Shown: one piece after another, positions 52,828 through 62,020 of the stretch | How the letters are laid out: the number at the start of each line of letters is the position of its first letter | Position numbering within the stretch: the first letter of the stretch is position 1 | Source: Streptomyces cyanogenus | GTDB taxonomy: Bacteria; Actinomycetota; Actinomycetes; Streptomycetales; Streptomycetaceae | DNA: 64,000 bases | Assembly (NCBI RefSeq): GCF_017526105.1 | Contig: NZ_CP071839.1 | Coordinates: 8,346,001 to 8,410,000 of the forward strand | Direction of reading: 5' to 3' | Notes under the pieces: generated by a model | Database searches by the model: none | Told to the model about the DNA's origin: nothing | What the model saw: the letters and a program-made list of their open reading frames with translations, nothing else | Translations under genes and position numbers: made by a program

Positions 52828-53088
52828 CGGACTCTCTCTCCGCTACGTGCGTGCTCCACGGGCCCGTTGCTCCTGCCGGGCCCCGTGGCGACAAGATCGT
52901 ACGGCGCCGGCCGGCGCTCGCAGCCCCCCACACGCCCGATAAATGCTCGATCGAGACTTCTGTGGTGGTGTGTCTGTTTTCTCGGCAGGTGGAAATCTTC
53001 CAGATGCCGTCCCGTTGACCATGTGGCCGAAAAAGAATGACCATCTCCTCGCACCGCTTACCGGATTCAGACACAAGGAGTGTGCGAA
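52828..53088. promoter_or_regulatory. Divergent promoter region, ABM protein / zinc ADH
   Basis: The 261 bases between the divergent genes include CACGGGCCCG facing CGGGCCCCGTG (52858-52888) and an AT-richer stretch near 52940-52995 (ATAAATGCTCGATC). The ADH ribosome site AAGGAG ends eight bases before 53089. No gene is seen. Confidence 0.45.
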
Positions 53089-54123
53089 ATGCAGGCAGTG
53101 CGTGTTCACGGATATCACGGGCGGCCCATTGTCGAAGAGGTGCCGGAGCCCCGGATCACTTCACCGCAGGACGTGATCGTGGAGATCGGCGGGGCCGGTC
53201 TGTGCAGAACCGACCTCCATGTCATCGAGGGCCAGTGGCAGGAAAAGTCCCAGGTGTCGCTGCCGTACACGTTGGGCCACGAGAACGCCGGATGGGTGCG
53301 GGAGATCGGTTCCGGAGTCTCCCACCTGGCAGTCGGTGATCCCGTGATCCTCCATCCGCTGATGACCTGCGGCCTGTGCCGCGCGTGCCGCTCGGGGGAT
53401 GACGTGCACTGTGCGAACAGCGCCTTCCCGGGCATCGACTGCGACGGTGGCATGGCGGAGTTCATGCGCACCAACGCGCGTTCGTGCGTGAAGCTCGACC
53501 CCGGCCTCCGGCCCGCCGACGTGGCCGCCCTGGCCGACGCCGGTCTCACCGCCTATCACGCCGTACGGAAGGCGGTGCCGCTGCTGTATCCCGGTGCCTT
53601 CGTCGTCGCCATCGGCGCCGGGGGCCTCGGGCACATCGGCATCCAGGCCCTGGTGGCCCTCACCGCGGCCGAGATCGTCGTCGTGGACACCTCCGAAGCG
53701 GCCCTGGAGCTCGCCAAGAGCCTGGGTGCGCACCACACCGTGCGCGCCGACGGCGACCCGGTGCTTGCGGTGCAGGAGATCACCGCAGGTCGAGGAGCAC
53801 ATGTCGTCATCGACTTCGTGGGCGAGCGAGGCACCGAGGCCCAGGGCGTCGCCATGCTCCGCAGGGCCGGCTCCTACTTCGTCGTCGGATACGGCGGACA
53901 CGTCCACGTGCCGACCATCGACATCATCTCGAACGAGATCAACGTCATCGGCAACCTCGTCGGCAGCTACAACGACCTGGACGAACTCATGACGCTCGCC
54001 GCCCAGGGCAAGGTGCGGCTGCACACCACGACGTATGCGCTCGATGCCGTGAACGACGCCATGGACGATCTCGAGCATGGACGGCTGCAGGGCCGCGGAA
54101 TCCTCGTGCCCGGCGCTCGGTGA
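53089..54123 (+). CDS. Zinc-dependent alcohol dehydrogenase
   Basis: 344 residues. Catalytic zinc ligands C39 (GLCRTDLH), H64/E65 (TLGHENAGWV) and a later Asp/Cys; structural zinc cysteines C94, C97, C100, C108 (MTCGLCRACRSGDDVHC). The Rossmann part has VVAIGAGGLGHIGIQA and an aspartate after it (VVDTSEAALELAK), pointing to NAD. The start ATG at 53089 has AAGGAG eight bases upstream; GTG at 53080 is in frame but lacks spacing. Reaction: alcohol to aldehyde or ketone; substrate unknown. It opens the stress island, next to a MIP channel. Confidence 0.93.
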   Translation: MQAVRVHGYHGRPIVEEVPEPRITSPQDVIVEIGGAGLCRTDLHVIEGQWQEKSQVSLPYTLGHENAGWVREIGSGVSHLAVGDPVILHPLMTCGLCRACRSGDDVHCANSAFPGIDCDGGMAEFMRTNARSCVKLDPGLRPADVAALADAGLTAYHAVRKAVPLLYPGAFVVAIGAGGLGHIGIQALVALTAAEIVVVDTSEAALELAKSLGAHHTVRADGDPVLAVQEITAGRGAHVVIDFVGERGTEAQGVAMLRRAGSYFVVGYGGHVHVPTIDIISNEINVIGNLVGSYNDLDELMTLAAQGKVRLHTTTYALDAVNDAMDDLEHGRLQGRGILVPGAR

Positions 54124-54253
54124 CGCCCCCTCCGCACCCTCTGCGGCGCCCGCTCCGCGAAGTCGTGCACCTGCCCGGGGCGGGCCCGGAAAACGCCGAA
54201 CGCCACACATCGTAAAGGGGTTGAGGTCGGGGCCGCTGTCTCCGGCGAAAGTC

Positions 54254-54979
54254 ATGAAAGAAAACACTTATCTCCAACGGCTGCTCGCCGAATTTCTCGG
54301 CACTGCTTTTCTCGTCTTCCTCGGGGTCGGCTCGATTCCTGCCACCCTCATGCTGCAGAAGACCGGGAAGACCAGTTTCACGATGGCCGACCTGGGCGTG
54401 ATCGCGTTCGCTTTCGCCATGGTCGTGGTGGCCGCCGTGTTCGCGATAGGCCATGTGTCGGGCTGCCACATCAATCCAGCCGTCACCCTCGCCCTGGCCG
54501 CGACGGGCAGAATTCCCCGGCGCGAGGTGGCGGGCTACGTCCTGTCCCAGTGCGCGGGAGCGGTGGCAGGCGCGGGCGCCATCGTCGCCGTGCTCGGCAC
54601 CCGTGCGGTGCATCTGGGCCTCGGCGTCGCCTCCTACGCCTCTCCGACCTCCGCCTCCCAGGCGTTCTTCGCGGAGGCGCTGGGCACCTTCATCCTGGTC
54701 TTCGTGGTGTTCGGAGTCGTCGACCAGCGGGCACCGGGCGGCTTCGCCGGCCTGCCCATCGGCTTCGCGGTCTTCGCCATCGCCGTCGCCGTGGGCCCGG
54801 TCACGGGGGCGGCGCTCAATCCGGCGCGCACCCTTGGACCCATGCTGGTGTCCGGCCCCGCCGGGGGACCGGTGGACTGGTCCCAGTTGCCCGTGTACCT
54901 CGGGGCCCAGGTGCTGGGAGGCCTGCTGGCCGGTCAGGTCTACATGGCTATGAACCGGTTGCGTACCATCGCCGCATGA
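54254..54979 (+). CDS. MIP-family channel (aquaporin-type)
   Basis: 241 residues, six membrane helices and the two re-entrant NPA loops: HINPAV (74-76) and LNPARTLGP (189-191). The residue after the second NPAR is T, not the D found in glycerol facilitators, so a water or small-solute channel is more likely than GlpF. It is 131 bases downstream of the alcohol dehydrogenase on the same strand. The ATG at 54254 opens MKENTYLQRLLAEFLGTAFL; no clear ribosome site is visible. Confidence 0.93.
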   Translation: MKENTYLQRLLAEFLGTAFLVFLGVGSIPATLMLQKTGKTSFTMADLGVIAFAFAMVVVAAVFAIGHVSGCHINPAVTLALAATGRIPRREVAGYVLSQCAGAVAGAGAIVAVLGTRAVHLGLGVASYASPTSASQAFFAEALGTFILVFVVFGVVDQRAPGGFAGLPIGFAVFAIAVAVGPVTGAALNPARTLGPMLVSGPAGGPVDWSQLPVYLGAQVLGGLLAGQVYMAMNRLRTIAA

Positions 54980-55121
54980 CCGTCGCGCGACAGGCAGACC
55001 TCGGCCGCCCGGGGCGACCGACCTGTCGGCCGGCTCCGAGGCCTCATCCGCCTGGAGCCGGCCGCCCGGGTGACGGTACGGCGATACGGCTCACTTCCCG
55101 GAGCCGCACAGGAGACGCATG

Positions 55122-55919
55122 ATGCACGGCAACGAGACGCACGCCGCCGGCGCGGCGGACCTGCTCGGATCGGTCCGGCGGGCACTGAGGGTGCTGGAGG
55201 CGGTTGCGGCCGGCGGTGACGGCATCACCGCGAAGGCCGTCGCCCGCCGCGCGGGCCTTACGCTGCCGACGACGTACCGCCTGCTGAACACCCTGGTGCA
55301 CGACGGCTACCTGGTGAGGCTGAACCAGTCCCGCGGTTACGGCCTGGGGTACAAGCTCACCGGGCTGCACCGGCGCCTGTGCCAGCAGCTGGAGGTGACC
55401 CCCGGCCTGCTGGGCGTGCTCCACCAGATCCACGACGAGTGCGCGGCCGCCGCGTACTACACCGTCTTCCGGGACGAGGAGATCGTCGTCGCCGAGGTCG
55501 TGGACTCGCCTTCGGCGCCCCGGGCCGAGCCGCTCGACGTCGGCTTCCACCAGGCCCCGCACGCCACGGCCTTCGGCAAGGTCATGCTGTCGTCGCTGCC
55601 GGCCGCGCGGCGCCGTGACTACCTGCGGCAACAGGGGCTGGTGCGGCTCACCGAGCGCACCATCACCGCGCCCGACGTCCTGGAGGGACACCTTGAGCGG
55701 GTCCATGCCTCCGGCGTGGCGGTCGAGGTGGGGGAGTTCCAGGGCGGCCTGTCCTGCCTCGCCGCCCCCGTTCTCGACGCGGACGGGAGGGTCGCGGGGG
55801 CCGTGGCCACATCCGTCCCCGCCGAGCTGTTCGAGCAGCGGCAGCCGCAGCTGGAGGACGCGGTACGCGTCGGCGCCGCCCGCGTCTCACGCCTGATCGC
55901 CGCCACCGTGTCGCCCTAG
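55122..55919 (+). CDS. IclR-family transcriptional regulator
   Basis: 265 residues. The winged HTH has GDGITAKAVARRAGLTLPTTYRLLNTLVHDGYLVR; the C-terminal effector domain has VGFHQAPHATAFGKVMLSSLP and a catalytic-like cysteine in GLSCLAAPVLDADGRVAGAVATS. The pattern is complete. Two adjacent ATGs exist (55119 and 55122); GGAG is four and seven bases away respectively, so the second is better. Regulators of this family sense aromatic or short acids. Target not evident; the MIP gene upstream is 143 bases away in the same direction. Confidence 0.93.
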   Translation: MHGNETHAAGAADLLGSVRRALRVLEAVAAGGDGITAKAVARRAGLTLPTTYRLLNTLVHDGYLVRLNQSRGYGLGYKLTGLHRRLCQQLEVTPGLLGVLHQIHDECAAAAYYTVFRDEEIVVAEVVDSPSAPRAEPLDVGFHQAPHATAFGKVMLSSLPAARRRDYLRQQGLVRLTERTITAPDVLEGHLERVHASGVAVEVGEFQGGLSCLAAPVLDADGRVAGAVATSVPAELFEQRQPQLEDAVRVGAARVSRLIAATVSP

Positions 55920-56111
55920 GACGGCGGGTGCCGGCCCGCCCGTCACGACCGGACGCCGGACATCCTCCTCGGCGTCCGTGCGTGCGTCATCCTGGACCCC
56001 GTGCCCGCAGCCGCGGCGCGCATCTGCGGCGACGGCTGCCCGGCCGGGTACGCCGGGCCTGCCTCGGCCGGCGGCACGACCCGGCCGCGTTCGAAGTGGA
56101 CCTCGCCGCTG

Positions 56112-56373
56112 CGAGGTCGTCGACGGCGAGAAACGGCTCGCCGGCCACGGCGGGGGGGGGTGCCCCGGTGAACGCCACGACGTCCCGAGGCAGCTGGGAC
56201 TGGTCGGCGTAGCCGGTGTCGGCCGCGACCCGGGCCGCGCGTTCGCCCGCGCCCAGGCGGTGGGCAGCATGGTCGAAGCGGACCAGCTTCACGGCCCGCT
56301 TGGGCGGCAGGCCGAGTGGCGACCGGAACCGGGACCACAGCCGCCTTCCGCTCCCCCCCCCCGACCTCGGCCG
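56112..56373 (-). pseudogene. AraC-family regulator remnant (C-terminal HTH)
   Basis: RRLWSRFRSPLGLPPKRAV, then KLVRFDHAAHRLGAGERAA, RVAADTGYADQSQL and FTGAPPPAVAGEPFLAVDDL read as the C-terminal AraC/XylS double HTH of Streptomyces regulators. Upstream the frame is lost at a run of ten C/G (about 56353-56362), and a run of nine G (56152-56160) lies in the coding part. The proper stop after the end of the domain is missing. Start and ligand domain are absent. Confidence 0.6.
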
Positions 56374-56692
56374 CGAGTCCGTCGACCTAGGTCAGGCCAC
56401 GGCTGACGACCCTCGTGGGCGTCGCCCATGAAGGACCACCCGGCTACGGCCACGACGGCATCAGCGCCATGCTCCTCGACGAGCGAACGAACGAACGGAC
56501 GGGCCGGGCATGCGCCGCGGCCGGCAAACCGGGCATGACCGTGATCGCCACGCAACAGGAGCCCTCCACCATGCTCGTGGAGGCGGACGGCATCTTCGTC
56601 GCACCCGACCCGGAGGCCGCCCGCACCCTTTTTCCAGCCCGCTACGACGCTGAGCAAGTCGCCGACCGGTGACGTCGCCCGGGCGTCCCGCG
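56374..56692. other. Gap with an unidentified reading frame
   Basis: A plus-strand frame (56415-56672, 85 codons) reads GKPGMTVIATQQEPSTMLV and DGIFVAPDPEAARTLFPAR, protein-like but with no ribosome site and no family I recognise. It may be a fragment. A four-fold CGAA tandem (GCGAACGAACGAACGG) lies near 56483. Confidence 0.25.
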
Positions 56693-56830
56693 TCAGGGAC
56701 GACGCAGGTACGTCACAGCGAACGGTGCGTCGGCGCGCAGCCCGGCCGTGTTGTAGCACCACACATCCACGCTCACCCGGGGCGGTGCCGCATAGTCACC
56801 GATGTTCCCCAGATGGCACGAGGAGCCGTC
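56693..56830 (-). pseudogene. Secreted-protein C-terminal remnant
   Basis: SDGSSCHLGNIGDYAAPPRV then VDVWCYNTAGLRADAPFAVT ends at TYLRRP and a stop. It is like the last 45 residues of a widespread Streptomyces secreted beta-propeller-type protein whose end is ...VxVxCFxxxGxxxDxxFxVxY. Upstream the frame is meaningless, so only the tail survives. Confidence 0.45.
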
Positions 56831-56975
56831 GGAGCCGGTCCCGGTACGAACGGAATCACGGCTCGCAGGCGCAAGGGCCGCACGGCGCGGGCGGAAGCGC
56901 CGCTCGCGACTCCGGGGGCGCCATGTACTGAACGGGGGCGGGCCGAACAGCGCGGCGCCGCGGCCCAGGTGCCTC

Positions 56976-57854
56976 TCACGCACGTGTCGGAACGGCGATG
57001 ACAGGGCAGCGGGCGTGGTGCAGCACACCCTGGCTGACCGAGCCCAGCAGCATGCCGGTGAAACCTCCGCGTCCGCGGGTGCCCACCACCAGGCCCAGCG
57101 CGTGCGTCGAAGCCTCGGTGAGGACCTGCACGGGATGGCCGACGACCAGTTCGTGGCGCAGGTCCGCCTCCGGGTAGCGGGCCCGGCGGCCGGCCACGGT
57201 CTCGGAGAGCAGCCGACGGCACTCCTGCTGGGCCGCGTGTTCGTCGAAGATCTTCAGCGGTCCGGGCTGCCAGACGTACAGGGCACGCAGCTCCGCGCGG
57301 CGCAGGGCGGCTTCCTCGAAGGCCAGGTCGACCGCGGCGGCCGCGTGCTCGCTGCCGTCGACGCCGACGACGTAGTACTCGGGTTCCTGGGTGACATGCT
57401 CAGGTTCCGGCACGACCACCACCGGGCAGTGGGCGTGCGCCATGACGGGCAGGACGACGGAGGCGGAGCTGTACATCTCCCGGGCCCGGCTCAGGTGCTG
57501 CGAGCCGAGTACGACGGCCGTGGCGTGGCGGCTCTGCTCGCACAGCACCCACACGGGGTCGCCTTCGGCGAGCTCGGCGTCCACCTCGACCTCGGGATGC
57601 CGGGCCCCGACGAAGTCCACGACGTCCGAGAGGACCTGCTTCCCGCTGTGGTGAAGCTCGTCGTTCCACTCCTCCCAGGACGGAGGGACCTCCCGCCCCC
57701 GGTAGCCCCGGGTCGGTACGCCTTCGGCGCGGACCGGGCGCAGCGGAAGGTGCCGGCGGGCTGCCTCGTCGGCCGCCCAGGCCAGCGCCATCCGTTTGGC
57801 CGGGTCGGCCTCGACACCGACGACGATCGGCCGCCGGTCACTCTGCGTGGACAT
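56976..57854 (-). CDS. Universal stress protein, tandem USP domains
   Basis: 292 residues with two USP domains: VVGVEADPAKRMALAWAADEAA at the start and VVGVDGSEHAAAAVDLAFEEAA near 155. The second domain has the ATP motif GTRGRGGFTGMLLGSVSQ (G-2x-G-9x-G-S); in the first it is degenerate (GSQHLSRAREMYSSASV), so only one domain may bind ATP. Cytoplasmic stress protein. GGAGG is five bases before the ATG at 57854. Reads toward the secreted remnant. Confidence 0.93.
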   Translation of the reverse strand: MSTQSDRRPIVVGVEADPAKRMALAWAADEAARRHLPLRPVRAEGVPTRGYRGREVPPSWEEWNDELHHSGKQVLSDVVDFVGARHPEVEVDAELAEGDPVWVLCEQSRHATAVVLGSQHLSRAREMYSSASVVLPVMAHAHCPVVVVPEPEHVTQEPEYYVVGVDGSEHAAAAVDLAFEEAALRRAELRALYVWQPGPLKIFDEHAAQQECRRLLSETVAGRRARYPEADLRHELVVGHPVQVLTEASTHALGLVVGTRGRGGFTGMLLGSVSQGVLHHARCPVIAVPTRA

Positions 57855-58012
57855 GATCGCCTCCAGGCTCCGGCCCACTGGGCGCGGAGAGCGCCTCCGA
57901 CGCCGCGTCCGCCGGAACGGACCGGCGCGCAGCGCACGTCGTAGGGCGGGCTGCCGTCGGGAAGGTGGACACCGACGACCTCACCATCCCTCCCGGCCCG
58001 AAGGATGTGCCA

Positions 58013-58026
58013 GGGCCATTGGTCCC
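58013..58026. promoter_or_regulatory. DevR/DosR-like box
   Basis: GGGCCATTGGTCCC has the layout GGGxC-four bases-GTCCC, one mismatch from the mycobacterial DosR core GGGAC...GTCCC. It lies 160 bases before the USP start (minus direction). One match proves nothing, but the surrounding genes are of the DosR/OsdR-regulon type. Confidence 0.3.
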
Positions 58027-58246
58027 CGGGTCAGGCCCGTGAGGCCCACCGCCGGGGCGCGCTCGTGCCGGTGTCCGGCGACCCTGTCCGCCGGCCACCG
58101 CGCATACGGCGTGCCGACCCGTCGGCGTGGGTCCGGGCGCCGAGAAGGCGCAGACCCGTCCAGATCCATGGCCGCATCCGACGGAACGACGTCCGTCCCC
58201 GGCGAGCCCACGCGGGCCCGTCGTCGCCTGTGTGTTCCCGCCGTAG

Positions 58247-58497
58247 TCACCTGGCGCCACGTGCAGCGGCCCAGCGGCGCCGTACCGCCTCCTCGTGCAC
58301 GGCTTCCTCCAGCGCCAGTTCCACCGCCGCGAGGTCGCGCCGCGGCCGGGGGATCCAGTGCCGGCGCAGCGCGCGGACCCGCTGCCGGGTCCGCAAGCCT
58401 CCGCGGCGAGCGGCTCCGCGGCGGCGCGGATGCGGGCGGCCTCCTGCTGCACGGCCGCCAGTCGGGCAGGAGGCTGGCCACCGGACAGGGCCGTCAT
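58247..58497 (-). pseudogene. Small frameshifted gene, unknown
   Basis: The first part, MTALSGGQPPARLAAVQQEA then ARIRAAAEPLAAEA, and the second, GLRTRQRVRALRRHWIPRPR then DLAAVELALEEAVHEEAV, are in different frames but both have strong third-position G/C. A lesion near 58400 (GGAGGCTTGCGG) separates them. Joined it would be about 83 residues, helical and Arg-rich. Family unknown. Confidence 0.4.
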
Positions 58498-58587
58498 GCC
58501 GTCCCACCAGGGCCGTTCGGCTCTAGGCGGCGAGCGTCGGAACGGGAGACTGGAACGTAGGCAACCCGACGGAGTCCGGAGGCCGCC

Positions 58588-59475
58588 GTGAACCAGCACC
58601 AGAACTTCTCCACGGGCGCGGACGCCCGGCGATCCGTGCCCACCCGCCCCTGGAGTCCCGGCGAGACCGCACGGCAGGACAGGCTGGTGCGTTACCTGGG
58701 CGCCGTGGCCGCCGCCGCGACCAGGCAGGCCGGGATGAGTGAGCAGCCGCCGTCGGCACCGGTGAGCGATACGTCCTCGGGAGGGGCACCGCAGGCCGCC
58801 TCGTCCTCGCGACAGCCCGGCTCGGTGCCCGGCGCCGGGTTGCCTTTGGTGCGGGACGTGATGGAGGTGCCCGCCGCCTCACTGCGGGACGACCTGCCGT
58901 ACCGGGCGATCGCCCGCCTGCTCGCGCGCGAGCAGGCCGGTGCCGTCCCGGTCGTGGACGCGGAGGACCGCGTGGTGGGAGTCGTCTCGGAGTCGGATCT
59001 GCTGGCGAAGGTCGCGTTCGAAGCCTCCGGTCACCGTCCCGGGCCCGTCGGCCGGCTGCGGGAGCGGCGCTTGCACGGCAAGGCCCGGGGCGAGACGGCG
59101 GCCGATCTGATGACCAGCCCCGCCATCACGGTCCTGCCGGGCGCGACGGTCGCCGAGGCCGCCTGGCTCGCCGCGCTGTCCCGCCTGAGGCGGCTCCCGG
59201 TCACCGACCACGAGGGCCGGCTGGTCGGCGTCGTGGGCCGCGACGCGCTGCTCCAGGCCTTGATCAGGGACGACGCCGCGATCCAGGCGGAGGTCGAGGA
59301 CAGGATCAGGGCCGTCTGCCCGCCCGGCGACCTGAAGGCCGTCGAGGTGACCGTGCACGACGGGGTCGTCGAACTGGCGGGCAGGGTGCCGTCGGCGACC
59401 GGAGCCCGGATGGTTGCCGAGGTGGAGGAGATCGCCGACGTGGTCGAGGTGAAGAACCTCCTCACCACGGGCTGA
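58588..59475 (+). CDS. CBS-pair plus BON domain protein
   Basis: 295 residues. After a disordered N-terminus come two CBS domains (MEVPAASLRDDLPYRAIARLLAREQAGAVPVVDAEDRVVGVVSESDLLAK and DLMTSPAITVLPGATVAEAAWLAALSRLRRLPVTDHEGRLVGVVGRDALL) and a C-terminal BON domain (VEVTVHDGVVELAGRVPSATGARMVAEVEEIADVVEVKNLL). CBS pairs sense adenine nucleotides; BON binds phospholipid. The GTG at 58588 has GGAGG five bases before it. CBS-BON proteins are typical of Streptomyces dormancy regulons, here with three USPs. Confidence 0.9.
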   Translation: MNQHQNFSTGADARRSVPTRPWSPGETARQDRLVRYLGAVAAAATRQAGMSEQPPSAPVSDTSSGGAPQAASSSRQPGSVPGAGLPLVRDVMEVPAASLRDDLPYRAIARLLAREQAGAVPVVDAEDRVVGVVSESDLLAKVAFEASGHRPGPVGRLRERRLHGKARGETAADLMTSPAITVLPGATVAEAAWLAALSRLRRLPVTDHEGRLVGVVGRDALLQALIRDDAAIQAEVEDRIRAVCPPGDLKAVEVTVHDGVVELAGRVPSATGARMVAEVEEIADVVEVKNLLTTG

Positions 59476-59742
59476 CCCCCGCTACCGCGCCCTCAGCACT
59501 CCGAGCGCTCCCCGGGCCGCGAGGACCGCCGCTCGGCCCCGGCGCGGCACGGCTAACTTGACGGGCGGCCGCCGGACGTGGGGCTGGACGGCCTTCCCGG
59601 ACAGGTACGGCCTCTCGCCGGTGTCCCGGGTCGGTGAGGCCGCCGCCGATCAGGCGAGGACGTCCACGCCGTTCCGCACCACGTGCTCGCCCCTGTTGCC
59701 GGGGTCGCGCACGACTGACTCACTGGAGGAGGAGAACCGATG

Positions 59743-59820
59743 AAGCCGGTGGTCGTCCGGGTGCTCGGGCGAGCCCCTGGCCGTCGACGAGCCCTTCGAC
59801 CCGGCACGGGACGGTGAGCA
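59743..59820 (+). pseudogene. Alcohol dehydrogenase (AdhP-like) 5' remnant
   Basis: A perfect ribosome site (GGAGGAGAACC) stands before an ATG at 59740. MKPVVVR, then after a frameshift GEPLAVDEPFDPARDGEQ, is the typical start of an AdhP-type zinc dehydrogenase (MKAxVVxxxGxPLxxxExP). After about 25 codons the gene stops and the USP gene begins. Probably the rest was deleted, placing its ribosome site upstream of the USP. Confidence 0.5.
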
Positions 59821-59822
59821 GG

Positions 59823-60722
59823 ATGGACCTTCCGATCGTCGTAGGGATCGACGGATCCGAACCGAGCCTGCGGGCCGTCGACTGGGCGGCCGACGAGGCC
59901 GCCCTGCGCAAGGCGTCGCTCCGGCTGGTGTACGCCTCGCTCTGGGACCGGTACGAAGGCGCCCTGCTCGCCCAGGAACTCGGCAAGCCGTTGGAAGAGG
60001 TGATGGCCCAGGACGTCGTGGGAACCGCCCGGCAACGGGCCCAGCACCGCCGGCCCGGCGTGCAGGTCACCACCGACGTGCTGCCCGAGGAGCCGGAGCA
60101 CGGACTCGTACGCGAGAGCCGCACGGCCCTCGCGGTGATCCTGGGATGCCGGGGCCGCAGCGGGATCGCCGAGGCGCTTCTCGGCTCCGTCAGCCTGACG
60201 GTCGCCGGGCGCGCTCACTGCCCGGTGATCGTGCTGCGCGGCGGTCACGACGACCGGGCCCGCTCCGGAACCCGGGGGTGCGTCGTCCTCGGCGTCGGCG
60301 GGAAGCCGGCGGGCTCGGCCGCCGTACGGTTCGCCACCGAGGAAGCCGTGCTGCGGGGAGTCTGCTTGGAAGCCGTACGAGCCTGGCGGCGCCCCGCGTA
60401 CACGACCGCCGGCCACCGTCCCGCAGACTTCGTCCAGGAGTGGGCCCAGCCCGCCCGGGAGCCGAGGCACCCCCTGCAGCAGGTGGCCGCCGAGGCGCTG
60501 GAGGAGGCCCTCCGCGACGCACCCGCCGACCTGGAGGTGCACCGCCGCCCTGTCGAGGGCCGCGCCCGCGACGCCCTGCTGGCCGCCTCCCACGAGGCCG
60601 ACCTGCTGGTCGTCGGCGCCCGGCGCCGCCCCGGCCACTTCGGCCTCCAGCTCGGCCGTGCCGCCCACGGGGTGCTGCACCACGCGGCGTGCCCCGTGGC
60701 CGTCGTACCCGAACCTTCCTGA
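59823..60722 (+). CDS. Universal stress protein, tandem USP domains
   Basis: 299 residues. The first domain starts PIVVGIDGSEPSLRAVDWAADEAA with the motif GCRGRSGIAEALLGSVS (ATP-binding G-2x-G-9x-G-S intact). The second starts near VVLGVGGKPAGSAAVRFATEEAV, with a degenerate GARRRPGHFGLQLGRAA, so it likely does not bind ATP. The ATG at 59823 has no strong ribosome site, and it directly follows an alcohol dehydrogenase remnant. In the stress island with the CBS gene and the next USP. Confidence 0.92.
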   Translation: MDLPIVVGIDGSEPSLRAVDWAADEAALRKASLRLVYASLWDRYEGALLAQELGKPLEEVMAQDVVGTARQRAQHRRPGVQVTTDVLPEEPEHGLVRESRTALAVILGCRGRSGIAEALLGSVSLTVAGRAHCPVIVLRGGHDDRARSGTRGCVVLGVGGKPAGSAAVRFATEEAVLRGVCLEAVRAWRRPAYTTAGHRPADFVQEWAQPAREPRHPLQQVAAEALEEALRDAPADLEVHRRPVEGRARDALLAASHEADLLVVGARRRPGHFGLQLGRAAHGVLHHAACPVAVVPEPS

Positions 60723-61019
60723 CACCACCCGGCGAGCCGTGCACCCGCATGGCCCGCCCATGCGGAACTTCGACTGCGCGTCTTCCGAGGCCTTGCCGAC
60801 GTGATCGTGCGCGCCGACGGCGACCGCACCGTCGTACGGGCGGCCGACACCGGCACATGCCCGACCCGGCCGAGCCCGGACCGTTCCGACCGTTCGGCGT
60901 CGCCGGCTCGAAGGGCCGCCAGGGAGGCCATCCGGTTCGATGCGGTGCCCGGCTGGGTGACGGAGGATGGACGAAAACCGGGAAGACAGGCGCAAAGACG
61001 GCAGGCGAGGAGGCGCGGC
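60723..61019. other. 297-base gap between USP genes
   Basis: No gene is convincing. A frame open from 60801 (DVIVRADGDRTVVRAADTG) is protein-like for about 20 codons and may be a scrap. GAGGAGG, the ribosome site of the next gene, lies near 61007. Confidence 0.3.
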
Positions 61020-61898
61020 ATGGCGAAACCGGTCGTCGTGGGGGTCGACGGGTCACCGTCCAGCCTGGACGCGGTCGAGACTGCGGCACACGAGGCGGTG
61101 CTGAACGGGGTCGGCCTGCGGCTCGTGCACGCCTTCGGGTGGCCCTCGATCCATCCGCCGTCTGGTGGGCCGCCGTGGAATCCCGCCACGGCGGGCGTGC
61201 GCGAGCTGGTGGACGGCGCGCTGGCCGAGGCCGAGCTGCGGGCACGCGAGGCCGCACCGCAGGCGGACGTCACACGGGAGGTCACGGTCGGTGAACCGCT
61301 GATGGTGCTGGAGATCGAGTCGCGCACCGCCTCGCTCGTCGTGGTCGGCAGCCGTGGGCGGGGGGCGTTCGGCAGCCTGCTCCTCGGTTCCACCGCTGTG
61401 CACATGGCCGCGCACGGCCATTGCCCGGTGCTCGTGGTGCGCGGCAGGCCCAACCCGACCGGTCCCGTGCTGCTGGCGGTGGACGGTTCCCCGGCAGGCG
61501 AACGCGCTGTCGAATTCGCCTTCGCCGAAGCGTCGATGCGCGGTGCGGACCTGCTGGCCCTGCATGTGTGGAACACCTGGAACGAACGGGCCTACGAGGG
61601 ACCCGGCGACCCGCTGAACCTGGTGGTCGACATCGAGCGGCTCCGCGAGGAGGAGCAGCGCCTGCTGGACGAGACCCTGTCTCCGTGGCAGACGCGCTAC
61701 CCCCACGTCACGGTGGAGAGGCGCCTGGTGCGCTCCCGGATCCGCTCGGCGCTGATCGAGGCGAGCGCCGACGCGCAACTGGTCGTGGCCGGCGCGCGCG
61801 GACGCGGTGGCTTCACCGGTCTGCTCCTCGGCTCGGTCAGCCAGGCCCTGCTCCACCACGCGCACTGCTCCGTGGCGGTGGTCCGCGGCAAGGAGTGA
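61020..61898 (+). CDS. Universal stress protein, tandem USP domains
   Basis: 292 residues. Both domains have an intact ATP motif: GSRGRGAFGSLLLGSTAVH (first) and GARGRGGFTGLLLGSVSQ (second). It begins KPVVVGVDGSPSSLDAVETAA; the second domain opens with VLLAVDGSPAGERAVEFAFAEAS. GAGGAGG is seven bases before the ATG at 61020. It is the third USP of the island. Confidence 0.93.
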   Translation: MAKPVVVGVDGSPSSLDAVETAAHEAVLNGVGLRLVHAFGWPSIHPPSGGPPWNPATAGVRELVDGALAEAELRAREAAPQADVTREVTVGEPLMVLEIESRTASLVVVGSRGRGAFGSLLLGSTAVHMAAHGHCPVLVVRGRPNPTGPVLLAVDGSPAGERAVEFAFAEASMRGADLLALHVWNTWNERAYEGPGDPLNLVVDIERLREEEQRLLDETLSPWQTRYPHVTVERRLVRSRIRSALIEASADAQLVVAGARGRGGFTGLLLGSVSQALLHHAHCSVAVVRGKE

Positions 61899-62020
61899 CC
61901 ACCGCGTGCCCGTTGGCCGGACCTTCGATGCCGGCACCGGCCAGGGCCTGTGTTGCCGAGGGCGGACGGCGCGCCGCGCTCGTACCGCCTGCCAGGGGCT
62001 TTGGGCCCTCCGGCCCTACG

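Larger units (their letters stand above)
57855..58587. other. 733-base interval with a broken small gene and a DevR-like box
   Basis: The interval between the divergent USP and CBS genes holds the minus-strand frameshifted small gene (58247-58497) and, near 58013-58026, a DosR-like box. The rest (57860-58010) is G/C-rich with no coding signal. Confidence 0.4.
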
